This document shows positions 47,343-55,951 of a stretch of 64,000 nucleotides of DNA, one piece after another. Each line of letters begins with the position of its first letter. Position 1 is the first letter of the stretch. Source of the stretch: Duganella sp. 1224 (GTDB lineage Bacteria; Pseudomonadota; Gammaproteobacteria; Burkholderiales; Burkholderiaceae_D); the NCBI RefSeq assembly GCF_013408245.1, contig NZ_JACBYS010000002.1, positions 248,001-312,000 of the forward strand, written 5' to 3'. A model generated the notes under the pieces. It worked only from the letters and a program-made list of their open reading frames with translations. It searched no databases and had not been told where the DNA came from. Position numbers and translations under genes: made by a program.

Positions 47343-48287
47343 ATGCAGGCCCTGCGCTGGGCGGTGCTGGCCATCGCGCTGGCGGGCGTCGGCGGGGCCG
47401 GCTACTACCACGTCCGCAATCCGGAACACCTGACGCTGGACGACGCCGCGCGCCGCGCCGCGCAGGCGCAATCGCCCGGCGCCTTTGTCACGCTGAGCGA
47501 TGGCGTCACCCACTATGAAATGGCCGGCCCGGCCAACGGCCGCGTGGCGGTGCTGGTGCACGGCTTCTCGGTGCCGTCCTATATCTGGGACCCGACCTTC
47601 GCCGCCTTGCGCGACGCCGGCTACCGCGTGATCCGCTACGACCTGTTTGGCCGCGGCCTGTCCGACCGGCCGGACGCCGCCTACGACGGCGCCTTCTACG
47701 ACCGCCAGCTCGACCAGCTGCTGGCCGCGCTCAAGGTGGACGGCAAGATCGATTTGTTTGGTTTGTCGTTTGGCGGCTACGTCAGCGCGCATTACGCCGC
47801 CACGCATCCGCAGCGGCTGCGCACGTTGACGCTGGTCGATCCGTCCAACAGCGCGCCCCGGCTGCCGTGGCAGATGACCACGCCGCTGCTCGGCCCGTAT
47901 CTGTTCCAGACCGGCGCCGTGCCCGGCATGGCGGACAACCAGAGCGGCGACTTCCTGCATCCGGAACAATTCCCCGGCTGGGCCGAGCGCTACCGGCCGC
48001 AGATGCAGTACCACGGCTTCGGCCGCGCGCTGTACCGCTCGCGCCTGGCGCTGTCGCACGAGGATTTCGACGCGCTGTACGCCGCCATCGCCCGCGCCGG
48101 CACGCCGGTGCACCTGGTGTGGGGCCGGCAGGATCCGACCATCCCGGTGGCGCAGGCCGCGCGCCTGCGCGCCGCGATGCCGTCGCTGACCTACCGCGAG
48201 ATCGACCAGTCCGGCCACCTGCCGCACATGGAGCAGACCGCGCTGTTCAACCACGACATGCTGACCTGGCTGGCGGCGCAGCCCTGA
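47343..48287 (+). CDS. Alpha/beta hydrolase
   Basis: Protein of 314 aa with an N-terminal membrane anchor or signal (WAVLAIALAGVGGAGYY, 4-21). The oxyanion loop is VLVHGFSVPSYIWDPTF, the nucleophile elbow LFGLSFGGYVSA (Ser near 139), the acid in LVWGRQDPTIP and the base in QSGHLPHMEQ. The fold resembles esterases and C-C hydrolases. The substrate is unknown. Confidence 0.9.
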   Translation: MQALRWAVLAIALAGVGGAGYYHVRNPEHLTLDDAARRAAQAQSPGAFVTLSDGVTHYEMAGPANGRVAVLVHGFSVPSYIWDPTFAALRDAGYRVIRYDLFGRGLSDRPDAAYDGAFYDRQLDQLLAALKVDGKIDLFGLSFGGYVSAHYAATHPQRLRTLTLVDPSNSAPRLPWQMTTPLLGPYLFQTGAVPGMADNQSGDFLHPEQFPGWAERYRPQMQYHGFGRALYRSRLALSHEDFDALYAAIARAGTPVHLVWGRQDPTIPVAQAARLRAAMPSLTYREIDQSGHLPHMEQTALFNHDMLTWLAAQP

Positions 48288-48317
48288 CAGCCGCGCATCC
48301 GCGCGGCCGCGGAGACC

Positions 48318-48983
48318 TTACTTCTTGCCGGCGCGCGCCTGCGCCACCAGCGCGTCCAGCACCTGCAGCGTGGCCGCGTTCAGGTACTGGCGCGGCGTGC
48401 CCGGATTGCTGCTGTCGACCATGGTCGGATTGGTGACCCAGCGGCCATCCACCACCAGCGTCGGCGTGCTGTTGACCTCATAGGTGGCCGCCACGCGGCC
48501 GGCGTTCTTCAGGCGCGTCATCACCGCGAACGAGTTGTACATGGTGGTGAACTTGTCCTTGTCGATGCCGTTCTTGACCGCCCAGTCGATATTGTCGGCA
48601 TCGCTCTTCAGGCGGCGGCGCTCGACGTGCCAGGTGCTCAGGATCTTGGCGTGCAGCTGCTCTTCCAGCTTGAGCGCCTCCAGCGTCAGGAACATGTGCG
48701 CTTCCGGATCGTTTTCGCCGGTCAGCGGCAGGTGGATGCGGCGGAACTGGATGTTATCGCCCTGCTTCTTGACCCAGGCCAGCATGTCCGGCTCCAGCGC
48801 GTAGCACGCCGGGCAGTGGTACATGAAGAACTCGATCACCTCGACCTTCTTGCCCTGTGCCTGCACCGGCTGCGGGGTTTTCAGGGTCAGGTACTCGGCG
48901 CCGTTGCGCGGCGCGGTCGGCGAAGCAAATGCGGTGGCGGCGCACAGGCCGGCGACCACCAGGGCCATCTTCATCAAACGCAT
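48318..48983 (-). CDS. dsbA: Thiol:disulfide interchange protein DsbA
   Basis: Periplasmic oxidase of 221 aa that introduces disulfides into exported proteins. The signal ends at AFA-S; the active site is FFMYHCPACYALEP (CPAC, about residue 53-56) with the cis-proline loop NSTPTLVVDG. The start is the ATG at 48983, with GAGG 6 bases upstream; a TTG four codons earlier is less likely. CPAC differs from E. coli CPHC but is usual in betaproteobacteria. Confidence 0.94.
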   Translation of the reverse strand: MRLMKMALVVAGLCAATAFASPTAPRNGAEYLTLKTPQPVQAQGKKVEVIEFFMYHCPACYALEPDMLAWVKKQGDNIQFRRIHLPLTGENDPEAHMFLTLEALKLEEQLHAKILSTWHVERRRLKSDADNIDWAVKNGIDKDKFTTMYNSFAVMTRLKNAGRVAATYEVNSTPTLVVDGRWVTNPTMVDSSNPGTPRQYLNAATLQVLDALVAQARAGKK

Positions 48984-49016
48984 GATCATCCTCAAAAGTG
49001 CAAAGACAGCAGAGTA

Positions 49017-49928
49017 TCACTTCTGCGCCGGCCGCGCCTCCCATCCGGCCAGATTCCGCATCAGCGCGATCAGGCGGCGCGCGCCCAGGCCCAGCGGGCG
49101 GTCGTTGAGCCACACCACGTCCACCCACAACCGCAGCTCGCAACTCATGTGGGCGAAGGCGATCGCCAGCAGCTCGCCGCTGTCCAGCAGCGGCTGCGCC
49201 AGCCGGCGCGGCAGATAGGCCCAGCCCAGGCCGGCCAGCACCAGGCTGCGCGTGGCCAGGTGGCTGTCGGTGCGCCACAGCTTGCGCGACACCAGCACCC
49301 GCTGGTCGGCCTCCGCCGTCACGCGGCTGAAGATGGCGATCTGGCGCAGGTCGACCAGATCCTCCAGCCGGAAACTGCCGTTGCGCGCCAGCGCCAGCGG
49401 ATGGCGCGGCGCGATCACCGGCACCAGCACCTCGCTGCCCAGCTCCTGGAAACTCTCATGCTCGTCGACGCGGGCGCGCTCGTAGATCAGCGCCAGCTGG
49501 GCGGCGCCGTCGTGCAGCATGCGCAGCGCGTCGTCCTGCGGCGCCGACAGCACCTCCACCTCCAGCGACGGAAACTCCTCGGCCAGCCGCGCCAACGGCT
49601 CGCTCCACGGCGCCGACAACAGCTCCGGCGCCACCGCCAGCGTCAGCCGCCGCTCCAGGCCCTGGTGCAGCGACAGCGCGTGCGCCTGCAAACGGCGCAA
49701 CTGGCCGGCCATCTGCCGCGCCTCCGCCTCCAGCGCGCGCGCCGACTCGGTGGGACGCACCTCGCGCGAGCTGCGCTCGAACAGCGTCAGATCCAGTTCC
49801 GCCTCCAGCTGCGCGATGGCCATGCTCACCGCCGACGGCACCCGTCCCAGCGCCCGCGCCGCGGCCGAGAACGAGCCGTGGTCGAGCACTGCCAAAAAAA
49901 TCGCGATGTTATCGGAAGAAAAAGCCAT
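49017..49928 (-). CDS. LysR-family transcriptional regulator
   Basis: Regulator of 303 aa with an N-terminal LysR HTH (MAFSSDNIAIFLAVLDHGSF, AAARALGRVPSAVSMAIAQL) and a co-inducer domain. It is divergent from the PACE efflux gene and probably its regulator, the usual arrangement for AceR/AceI pairs. The dsbA gene is 33 bases downstream on the same strand. Confidence 0.92.
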   Translation of the reverse strand: MAFSSDNIAIFLAVLDHGSFSAAARALGRVPSAVSMAIAQLEAELDLTLFERSSREVRPTESARALEAEARQMAGQLRRLQAHALSLHQGLERRLTLAVAPELLSAPWSEPLARLAEEFPSLEVEVLSAPQDDALRMLHDGAAQLALIYERARVDEHESFQELGSEVLVPVIAPRHPLALARNGSFRLEDLVDLRQIAIFSRVTAEADQRVLVSRKLWRTDSHLATRSLVLAGLGWAYLPRRLAQPLLDSGELLAIAFAHMSCELRLWVDVVWLNDRPLGLGARRLIALMRNLAGWEARPAQK

Positions 49929-49941
49929 GGGCGTCAGCCTA

Positions 49942-49978
49942 TCAGAAAAACTGACAGCCGCTGACTTTTTCGATCAGC
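49942..49978. promoter_or_regulatory. Candidate LysR sites between regulator and PACE gene
   Basis: Two inverted repeats share TCAG/CTGA half-sites: TCAG-N5-CTGA (49942-49954) and GCTGA-N9-TCAGC (49960-49978), within the 95-base divergent gap. Spacing suits a LysR tetramer; unproven. Confidence 0.45.
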
Positions 49979-50023
49979 AAACCGGCAGTACCATGCGGGC
50001 TTGTCCGGATTTGAGGAATTACC

Positions 50024-50446
50024 ATGCAAGGCCTGAAACGCAAAGTCGTCTACGCCACCCTGTTTGAGCTGATCGCCATCGGCTTGACCAGCAGCCTGCT
50101 GATGTTCGGCGCCGGCCACGACGCCGGCCATGCCGGTGTGGCGGCGGTGGCGTCGTCGGCGGTGGCCTACGTCTGGAACTTCATCTTCAACTACGCGTTC
50201 GAGGCGTGGGAAGCGCGCCAGGCCAAGCGCGGGCGCGGCTGGCAACGGCGCGTGGCCCACGCGGTCGGCTTCGAAGGGGGACTGGTCGTGATGCTGGTGC
50301 CGCTGTTCGCGTGGTGGCTCGGGATTACGCTGTGGGACGCGCTGGTGCTGGACATCGGCCTGCTGCTGTTCTTCCTGGTCTACACCTACATCTACAACCT
50401 CGCCTTCGACCGCGTGTTCGGCCTACCCGCGTCGGCGCAGGGCTAG
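50024..50446 (+). CDS. PACE-family efflux transporter (AceI-like)
   Basis: Small inner-membrane exporter of 140 aa with four helices, two tandem bacterial transmembrane pair (BTP) domains. Motifs RKVVYATLFELIAIGLTS (first) and RVAHAVGFEGGLVVMLVPLF (second) include the conserved Glu of helix 1. Known members export chlorhexidine and short-chain diamines. GAGG precedes the ATG. Confidence 0.92.
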   Translation: MQGLKRKVVYATLFELIAIGLTSSLLMFGAGHDAGHAGVAAVASSAVAYVWNFIFNYAFEAWEARQAKRGRGWQRRVAHAVGFEGGLVVMLVPLFAWWLGITLWDALVLDIGLLLFFLVYTYIYNLAFDRVFGLPASAQG

Positions 50447-50482
50447 GCTACAATCGGCGGCATACCTGTCACTGGAGCCGTC

Positions 50483-51781
50483 ATGAAGTTGAATCCGTTC
50501 GCATTTTCCGTGTTGGCATTGGCGCTGGGCGCCGCACACGCCGAGGGTCTGTCGCCGGCGGAGCAAAAGATCGTCGCCGAGGTCAAGGCGCACGCGCCGC
50601 AAGGGCTGGAGCTATTGGAACGCTCGGTCAACATCAACAGCGGCACCATGAACCACGACGGTGTGCGCGCTGTCGGCCAGGTGTTCCGCGAACAGTTCGA
50701 CCAGTTGGGCTTCGCCACGCGCTGGGCCGAGATGCCGCCGGAGATGCGCCGCGCCGGCCACTTGATTGCCAGCCGCGAGGGCAAGCAGGGCAAGCGCCTG
50801 CTGCTGATCGGCCACCTCGACACCGTGTTTGAAAAGGACAGCCCGGTCCAGCTGTGGCAACGTAACGGCGACCGCGTACGCGGCCAGGGCGTCAACGACA
50901 TGAAGGGCGGCGACGTCATTATCATCGAAGCGCTGCGCGCGCTGCAGCGCGTGGGCGCGCTGGACAACACCAGCATCACCGTGGTCTTCAGCGGCGACGA
51001 GGAAAACGCCGGCGACCCAATCGACATCTCGCGCGCCGACATGATCAATGCCGCCAAGCGCAGCGACGTCGCGCTGGCCTTCGAGGCCACGGTGCGCGAC
51101 AAGAACGGGCGCGACACCGGCACCATCGGCCGCCGCGCCTCGTCGTCGTGGACGGTGGAGGTGAAGGGCAAGCAAGGCCACTCCAGCGGCATCTTCAGCG
51201 ACACCGCCGGCTACGGCGCCGTGTACGAGGCGGCGCGCATCCTCGACGGTTTTCGCCAGCAGGTCATCGAGCCCGACCTGACTTTCAGCCCCGGCCTGAT
51301 CCTCGGCGGCACCGACGTCAGCACCGGGCCGACCGTCACCCAGGGCCAGGCGGCCGGCAAGGATAACGTCATCGCCCGCAGCGCCCTCATCCACGGCGAC
51401 CTGCGCTACCTGAGCGACGCACAGCGCGACCGCGCGCGCGCCAAGATGCGCGCCATCGTCGCCCAAAACCTGCCGGGCACCAGCGCCAGCATCCAGTTCC
51501 ACGACGCCTACCCGCCGATGTCGCCGACGGCCGGCAACCTGGCGCTGCTCAAGGTCTACTCGCAAGCCAGCGTGGACGCCGGCCTGGGCGAGATCCCCGC
51601 CCTGCCGCCCGGCCAGCGCGGCGCCGGCGACGTCCAGTTCGTCGCGCCATTCCTCGACAGCCTGGACGGCCTCGGCGCCACCGGCAACGGCGCCCACTCG
51701 CCCGACGAGGATCTTGAGATCGCCTCGATCGAACGCGCCACCATCCGCACCGCCCTGCTGCTGTACCGCCTGACGCGCTAG
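50483..51781 (+). CDS. M20-family peptidase (glutamate carboxypeptidase-like)
   Basis: Secreted zinc peptidase of 432 aa with a signal peptide (1-20, AHA-E). Metal and catalytic residues are in LIGHLDTVF, NDMKGGDVI and FSGDEENAG, with the dimerisation domain at about 215-330. It resembles CPDG2-type glutamate carboxypeptidases. Its stop TAG is palindromic and overlaps the convergent precursor-peptide stop by 4 bases (51778-51781). Confidence 0.92.
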   Translation: MKLNPFAFSVLALALGAAHAEGLSPAEQKIVAEVKAHAPQGLELLERSVNINSGTMNHDGVRAVGQVFREQFDQLGFATRWAEMPPEMRRAGHLIASREGKQGKRLLLIGHLDTVFEKDSPVQLWQRNGDRVRGQGVNDMKGGDVIIIEALRALQRVGALDNTSITVVFSGDEENAGDPIDISRADMINAAKRSDVALAFEATVRDKNGRDTGTIGRRASSSWTVEVKGKQGHSSGIFSDTAGYGAVYEAARILDGFRQQVIEPDLTFSPGLILGGTDVSTGPTVTQGQAAGKDNVIARSALIHGDLRYLSDAQRDRARAKMRAIVAQNLPGTSASIQFHDAYPPMSPTAGNLALLKVYSQASVDAGLGEIPALPPGQRGAGDVQFVAPFLDSLDGLGATGNGAHSPDEDLEIASIERATIRTALLLYRLTR

Positions 51782-52059
51782 CCCTCGCGCGCGCCCAGCC
51801 AGCTGCCAAACCGGGATTTCGCCTCCAAACCGGCCTGACCTGGAGCGAGCACCGCGCGCGCGCTGCGCGGCTGCACATACAGCCGGAAAAACTGCTTCCA
51901 GCTCCACGCGCGGAACCCTTCCGGCGTGGGCAGATCGTCAAGCGATCCTTGATGATCCAGGGATCTAAATATCACCCAAGGAGTGCCGCCCGCCACCGCG
52001 GCCACTTCGGCCGCCGTCAGTTCGGTCAGCCCGCAGGCTTGCTCGTTCCGATTCCTCAT
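51778..52059 (-). CDS. Putative double-glycine-leader microcin precursor A
   Basis: Precursor of 93 aa. The leader (1-25) has GLTELTAAEVAAVAGG, matching the xELxxxExxxVxGG double-glycine pattern cut by C39 peptidases. The predicted core is 68 residues (starting TPWVIFRSLDHQ), without cysteine, with four Trp and five Phe, and net charge about +3. The ATG at 52059 has GGAGG 5 bases upstream. It is divergent from the exporter operon by 168 bases. No modification enzyme is near. A longer frame upstream is not supported. It is an exported peptide of unknown activity. Confidence 0.72.
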   Translation of the reverse strand: MRNRNEQACGLTELTAAEVAAVAGGTPWVIFRSLDHQGSLDDLPTPEGFRAWSWKQFFRLYVQPRSARAVLAPGQAGLEAKSRFGSWLGAREG

Positions 52060-52126
52060 TTCATCCTCCAACAATAAATGGTCTGTGAACCCGCATCCTA
52101 GGACGACCGGCACACGCAAGCGATGA

Positions 52127-52155
52127 TTGACCTCAACAGAATGCTTTAAAGTAAT
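52127..52155 (+). promoter_or_regulatory. Weak candidate promoter for the microcin exporter operon
   Basis: TTGACC (52127-52132) and AGTAAT (52150-52155) with a 17-base spacer, about 73 bases before the membrane fusion gene. The -10 matches consensus at only four of six positions. Confidence 0.33.
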
Positions 52156-52227
52156 TTCTTGCGACGTCACAAATGCCGGCCGGGCAGGGCGCGGCATCAT
52201 GCGTTCTTCTCCCTCAACGGAGCTGTC

Positions 52228-53487
52228 ATGAATAGAACGTCCCTGTTCCGCATGGAAGCGCTGTCCGCGTCGCGCATAACCTGGCTCGGCGAGATCACCC
52301 TGATCCGGCCGTTGGGATTGAGCGTGCTGAGCGCCATCGCGGTGGCCTTTGGCATATTGATTGCCGCCCTGCTGCTGTTCGGCTGCTACACCCGGCGCAG
52401 CACCATCACCGGCCAACTGATGTCCGATCTGGGCGTCATCAAAATCCACGCGCCGCAGTCCGGTATCGTCCTCAGCAAAATGGTGCGCGAGGGCCAGGCC
52501 GTGCACCAGGGCGACGTGTTGTACCTCGTCTCCAGCGAGCGCCAGAGCGCCAACCTGGGCGACGTTCAACAGGCCATCACCCAGCAGGTTGCCTTACGCA
52601 CGCAATCGCTGCGCGACGAGTTGATGCATACCAGACAACTGCAGCAGGACGAAGAGGCTGCACTACACAAAAAAATCGGCGCCATGGAGGCCGAGCAAAG
52701 CAATGTCGCACAGCAGATCGCTTCGCAGCGCCAGCGTGTCGAGCTCGCGGAGCGCTCGTTGCAGCGCACGACGCAATTGTCCGAACAGGGCTTCTTTTCG
52801 CAGGAGTCGACGCAGCAGAAGCAGGTGGACGTGCTGGACCAACGCCAGCGCCTGCAGATCCTGGAACGCGAAGAGATCAACCTGCGGCGCGATTTGCAGG
52901 CGGCGCACAGTGATCTGGCCAACCTGCCGCTACGGCATCGCAATCAGATCGCCCAGATTGATCGACAACTGTCCACCACCCGGCAGGAATGGACCGAGAG
53001 CGAGGCCAGGCGGTACAGCGCTGTCACCGCGCCGGCCAGCGGCATCGCCACCGCCATTACTGCGGAACCGGGCCAGGCCATTGATGCCAGCCAGCCCATC
53101 GTCAGCATCATTCCCGATGGCGCGCGGCTGCAGGCCCATTTGTACGCGCCCAGCCGGGCGGTCGGATTCATCCGCAAAAATGATCGGGTACTGCTGCGCT
53201 ATCAATCCTTTCCATTTCAAAAGTTCGGCCATGCATACGGCACCGTGCTGTCGGTGTCCCAGAGCGCCCTCAGCGCGAAAGAGCTGAACGGCGTGGCGCT
53301 CGTCAACAACACGGGCGAACCGCTATACCGCGTCACCGTCAGCCTGGCGCGGCAGACGATGGCCGCCTATGGCCGGCCGCAGCCACTGCACCCCGGCATG
53401 CAGCTCGAAGCCGACGTTCTGCTGGAGCAGCGCAAGCTCTATGAGTGGGTGCTCGAGCCGCTGTACAGCGTCACCGGCAAACTATGA
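52228..53487 (+). CDS. Microcin-type HlyD/CvaA membrane fusion protein
   Basis: Adaptor of 419 aa linking the inner-membrane exporter to an outer-membrane channel. One membrane helix (about 28-52), a lipoyl half with IHAPQSGIVLSKMVREGQAV, a long Gln/Glu/Arg coiled coil (about 110-235), the second lipoyl half with AVTAPASGIATAITAEPGQA, and a beta-barrel domain (VGFIRKNDRVLLRYQSFP). Layout and length fit CvaA. The ATG at 52228 has CGGAG 5 bases upstream. It ends 10 bases before the ABC gene. Confidence 0.88.
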   Translation: MNRTSLFRMEALSASRITWLGEITLIRPLGLSVLSAIAVAFGILIAALLLFGCYTRRSTITGQLMSDLGVIKIHAPQSGIVLSKMVREGQAVHQGDVLYLVSSERQSANLGDVQQAITQQVALRTQSLRDELMHTRQLQQDEEAALHKKIGAMEAEQSNVAQQIASQRQRVELAERSLQRTTQLSEQGFFSQESTQQKQVDVLDQRQRLQILEREEINLRRDLQAAHSDLANLPLRHRNQIAQIDRQLSTTRQEWTESEARRYSAVTAPASGIATAITAEPGQAIDASQPIVSIIPDGARLQAHLYAPSRAVGFIRKNDRVLLRYQSFPFQKFGHAYGTVLSVSQSALSAKELNGVALVNNTGEPLYRVTVSLARQTMAAYGRPQPLHPGMQLEADVLLEQRKLYEWVLEPLYSVTGKL

Positions 53488-53497
53488 GGAGAATGCC

Positions 53498-55594
53498 ATG
53501 TCGATTTTGAATGCGCTGCATTGGGGCGCGGGCCGCAGGCTGCCGATGGTGCTGCAAACCGAAGCGACGGAGTGCGGCCTGGCCTGCCTGGCGATGGTGG
53601 CGGGATTTCATCGCCACCAAACCGACATGATGACGTTGCGCCGCCAGTTCCCCATCTCCCTCAAGGGCGCCACGTTAAAGGACGTGATGCAGATCGCGCA
53701 CCAGCTCGACATGGGCACACGGCCGCTCAAGCTTGACCTGGACAATATGGGCCAGCTGAAATTGCCTTGTGTGCTGCACTGGAACTTCAACCACTTCGTG
53801 GTACTGAAGCGGGTCGGCACGCGCGGCGTACACATTCACGACCCGGCCTGCGGCGCACGCAGCCTGTCGTGGGACGCAGTGTCGCAGGCATTCACCGGCG
53901 TCGCGCTGGAGGTGTGGCCGGCCGCCGGCTTCAAGCCAGCCCGGCAAACACAACCCGTCAGGCTGCGCCAGCTCACGGGGAAAATCTCCGGCCTGATGAC
54001 CTCGCTGGCGCAGATGCTGGCCCTGGCGCTGGTGCTGGAGTTGTTTGCGCTGGTGTCGCCCTTTTTCCTGCAATGGGTGGTGGATCATGTACTGGTGGCG
54101 GCGGACCGCGATTTGCTGACCACACTGGCGCTGGGCTTTGGTCTGCTGATGCTGATGCAGCAAGCCGTCGGCGCGCTGCGCAGTTGGGGGATTCTCTACC
54201 TTGGCACCACGCTCAATATCCAGTGGCGCGCCAACGTGTTTACCCACCTCGTCCGGCTACCGGTGCAGTATTTTGAGAAGCGCCACCTGGGCGACATCGT
54301 CTCGCGCTTCGGCGCCATCGACCACATCCAGCACACGCTGACCACCGCGTTCCTGGAGGCGGTCCTCGACGGGCTGATGACCATCATCACGCTGGGCATG
54401 ATCTTCGTCTACAGTCCGCTACTGGGGGCGGTGGCCCTGAGCACGATCGTCCTGTACGCCCTGTTGCGGTGGCTCTGGTACAGCCCGCTTCGCAACGCCA
54501 CCGACGAACAAATCATCCACGCGGCGAAGCAACAGACGCACTTTCTTGAAACCGTACGCGGCATCAAGACCATTCAGCTATTTCAGCGCCAGGATTACCG
54601 TCGCGGAAGCTGGCTCAGTCTGCTGATCGCGCAAATCAACGCCGACCTGCGCATCCAAAAGCTGCAATTGGCCTACAAGCTGGTCAACGGTGTGCTATTC
54701 AGCGCAGAAAACATCTTGATCATCTGGCTCGGCGCCCGCCTGGTCCTCGACGGGAATTTCAGCGCCGGGGCCCTGCTGGCGGTGCTGGCCTACAAAGGAC
54801 AATTCGACGCCCGTGCCAGTGCATTGGTCGACAAATTTTACGATGTCAAAATGCTGCAGTTACAGGGCGCCCGCCTGGCGGACATCGTCCTGGCGGAGCC
54901 TGACGCTGCTTACACCCACACCGCCCACGAGGCTGGGACGGCGCCGGTGCGGATTTGCGTGAAGCACCTCAGTTTTCGTTACGCCGAGCAGGAGGCGATG
55001 GTGCTGGAGGACATCAACTTCACGATCGAGGCAGGCGAATCGGTCGCCGTTGTTGGACCGTCCGGCTGCGGCAAGACCACGCTGATGAGCATTCTGCTGG
55101 GTCTGCTCACACCCACCTCTGGCCAGGTCACCATCAACGGCGTCGACCTGCGACATTGCGGCGCCGGCTATGTGCGCACACTGGTTGGCACGGTGCTGCA
55201 GGACGACGTGCTGTTCACCGGCAGCATTGCCGACAATATCCACTTCTTCGATCCGCACGCCGACCATGCCTGGGTAGAAAAATGCGCCGGGATGGCTGCG
55301 ATTGCAGATGAGATCGGAACCATGCCCATGGGCTACCAAACGCTGGTTGGCGACATGGGGACCGTCCTGTCTGGCGGTCAAAAGCAGCGCATCCTGCTGG
55401 CCCGTGCTTTGTACAAACGCCCGCGCATATTGCTGCTGGACGAGGCGACGAGCCATCTGGATGTGGACAACGAAAAACTGGTCAACGAATCCATCAAAAG
55501 TCTCAACATAACTCGCATCATTATCGCGCATCGTCCAGAAACCATCGCCAGCACCGACCGAGTAATATCGATCGAAAATGGAAAAATCATGTGA
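53498..55594 (+). CDS. C39-peptidase ABC transporter (CvaB type)
   Basis: Peptidase-containing bacteriocin exporter of 698 aa. The N-terminal C39 domain (1-135) has LQTEATECGLACLAMVAG with catalytic Cys26 and Gln20, NHFVVL with His99 and HDPACG with Asp115. A six-helix membrane domain spans about 160-440. The NBD has GPSGCGKTT (about 519), LSGGQKQRILLARAL (about 624) and ILLLDEATSHLD (about 645). It both cuts the leader and exports the peptide. Its length equals that of CvaB. Translation begins at the ATG with AGGAG upstream. Confidence 0.93.
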   Translation: MSILNALHWGAGRRLPMVLQTEATECGLACLAMVAGFHRHQTDMMTLRRQFPISLKGATLKDVMQIAHQLDMGTRPLKLDLDNMGQLKLPCVLHWNFNHFVVLKRVGTRGVHIHDPACGARSLSWDAVSQAFTGVALEVWPAAGFKPARQTQPVRLRQLTGKISGLMTSLAQMLALALVLELFALVSPFFLQWVVDHVLVAADRDLLTTLALGFGLLMLMQQAVGALRSWGILYLGTTLNIQWRANVFTHLVRLPVQYFEKRHLGDIVSRFGAIDHIQHTLTTAFLEAVLDGLMTIITLGMIFVYSPLLGAVALSTIVLYALLRWLWYSPLRNATDEQIIHAAKQQTHFLETVRGIKTIQLFQRQDYRRGSWLSLLIAQINADLRIQKLQLAYKLVNGVLFSAENILIIWLGARLVLDGNFSAGALLAVLAYKGQFDARASALVDKFYDVKMLQLQGARLADIVLAEPDAAYTHTAHEAGTAPVRICVKHLSFRYAEQEAMVLEDINFTIEAGESVAVVGPSGCGKTTLMSILLGLLTPTSGQVTINGVDLRHCGAGYVRTLVGTVLQDDVLFTGSIADNIHFFDPHADHAWVEKCAGMAAIADEIGTMPMGYQTLVGDMGTVLSGGQKQRILLARALYKRPRILLLDEATSHLDVDNEKLVNESIKSLNITRIIIAHRPETIASTDRVISIENGKIM

Positions 55595-55718
55595 TTTATC
55601 AGAAATTGCTCATCTAAATTTTGCAACCAAAAAGTTTCGTACTAAATTTACCTCGTTGACAAAAAATTTATTTTGATGCCAACTTTCAATATTTATCAAT
55701 CAACTTTTGGAGGGAAAA

Positions 55719-55895
55719 ATGAAAGAACTCGATGATGCAGAGATCAACGCAGTATCTGGCGCAATTGTCAAACAGCTTTTAAACGCGACTGCAATGATCT
55801 TCACTGGATTGTATAACGCAGGAATGAACGCGAGACAAGTAGGTTTAGATGAAATGTATTTGGAGGCGCTTCGGGGAGGAAATCTAGGGGCTTAA
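55719..55895 (+). CDS. Putative microcin precursor B (SGA leader)
   Basis: Precursor of 58 aa. The leader MKELDDAEINAVSGA fits the MxELxxxEIxxVSG(G/A) pattern of class II microcins. The predicted core is 43 residues, IVKQLLNATAMIFTGLYNAG onward, hydrophobic at its start, Gly/Ala/Asn-rich and without cysteine. GGAGG lies 5 bases before the ATG. It is 124 bases downstream of the exporter in AT-rich DNA. The alternative is a non-toxic peptide pheromone. Which of A and B is active is unknown. Confidence 0.75.
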   Translation: MKELDDAEINAVSGAIVKQLLNATAMIFTGLYNAGMNARQVGLDEMYLEALRGGNLGA

Positions 55896-55951
55896 CCAGC
55901 AAGTCGGATAGTTATAGAACTATTCGACTTAACGTAGACATAGGATGAAAA

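Noticed and set aside
52060..52569. Longer upstream extension of microcin precursor A (to 263 codons)
   Set aside because: It runs into the membrane fusion gene on the other strand; the GGAGG-supported ATG at 52059 gives a normal leader.
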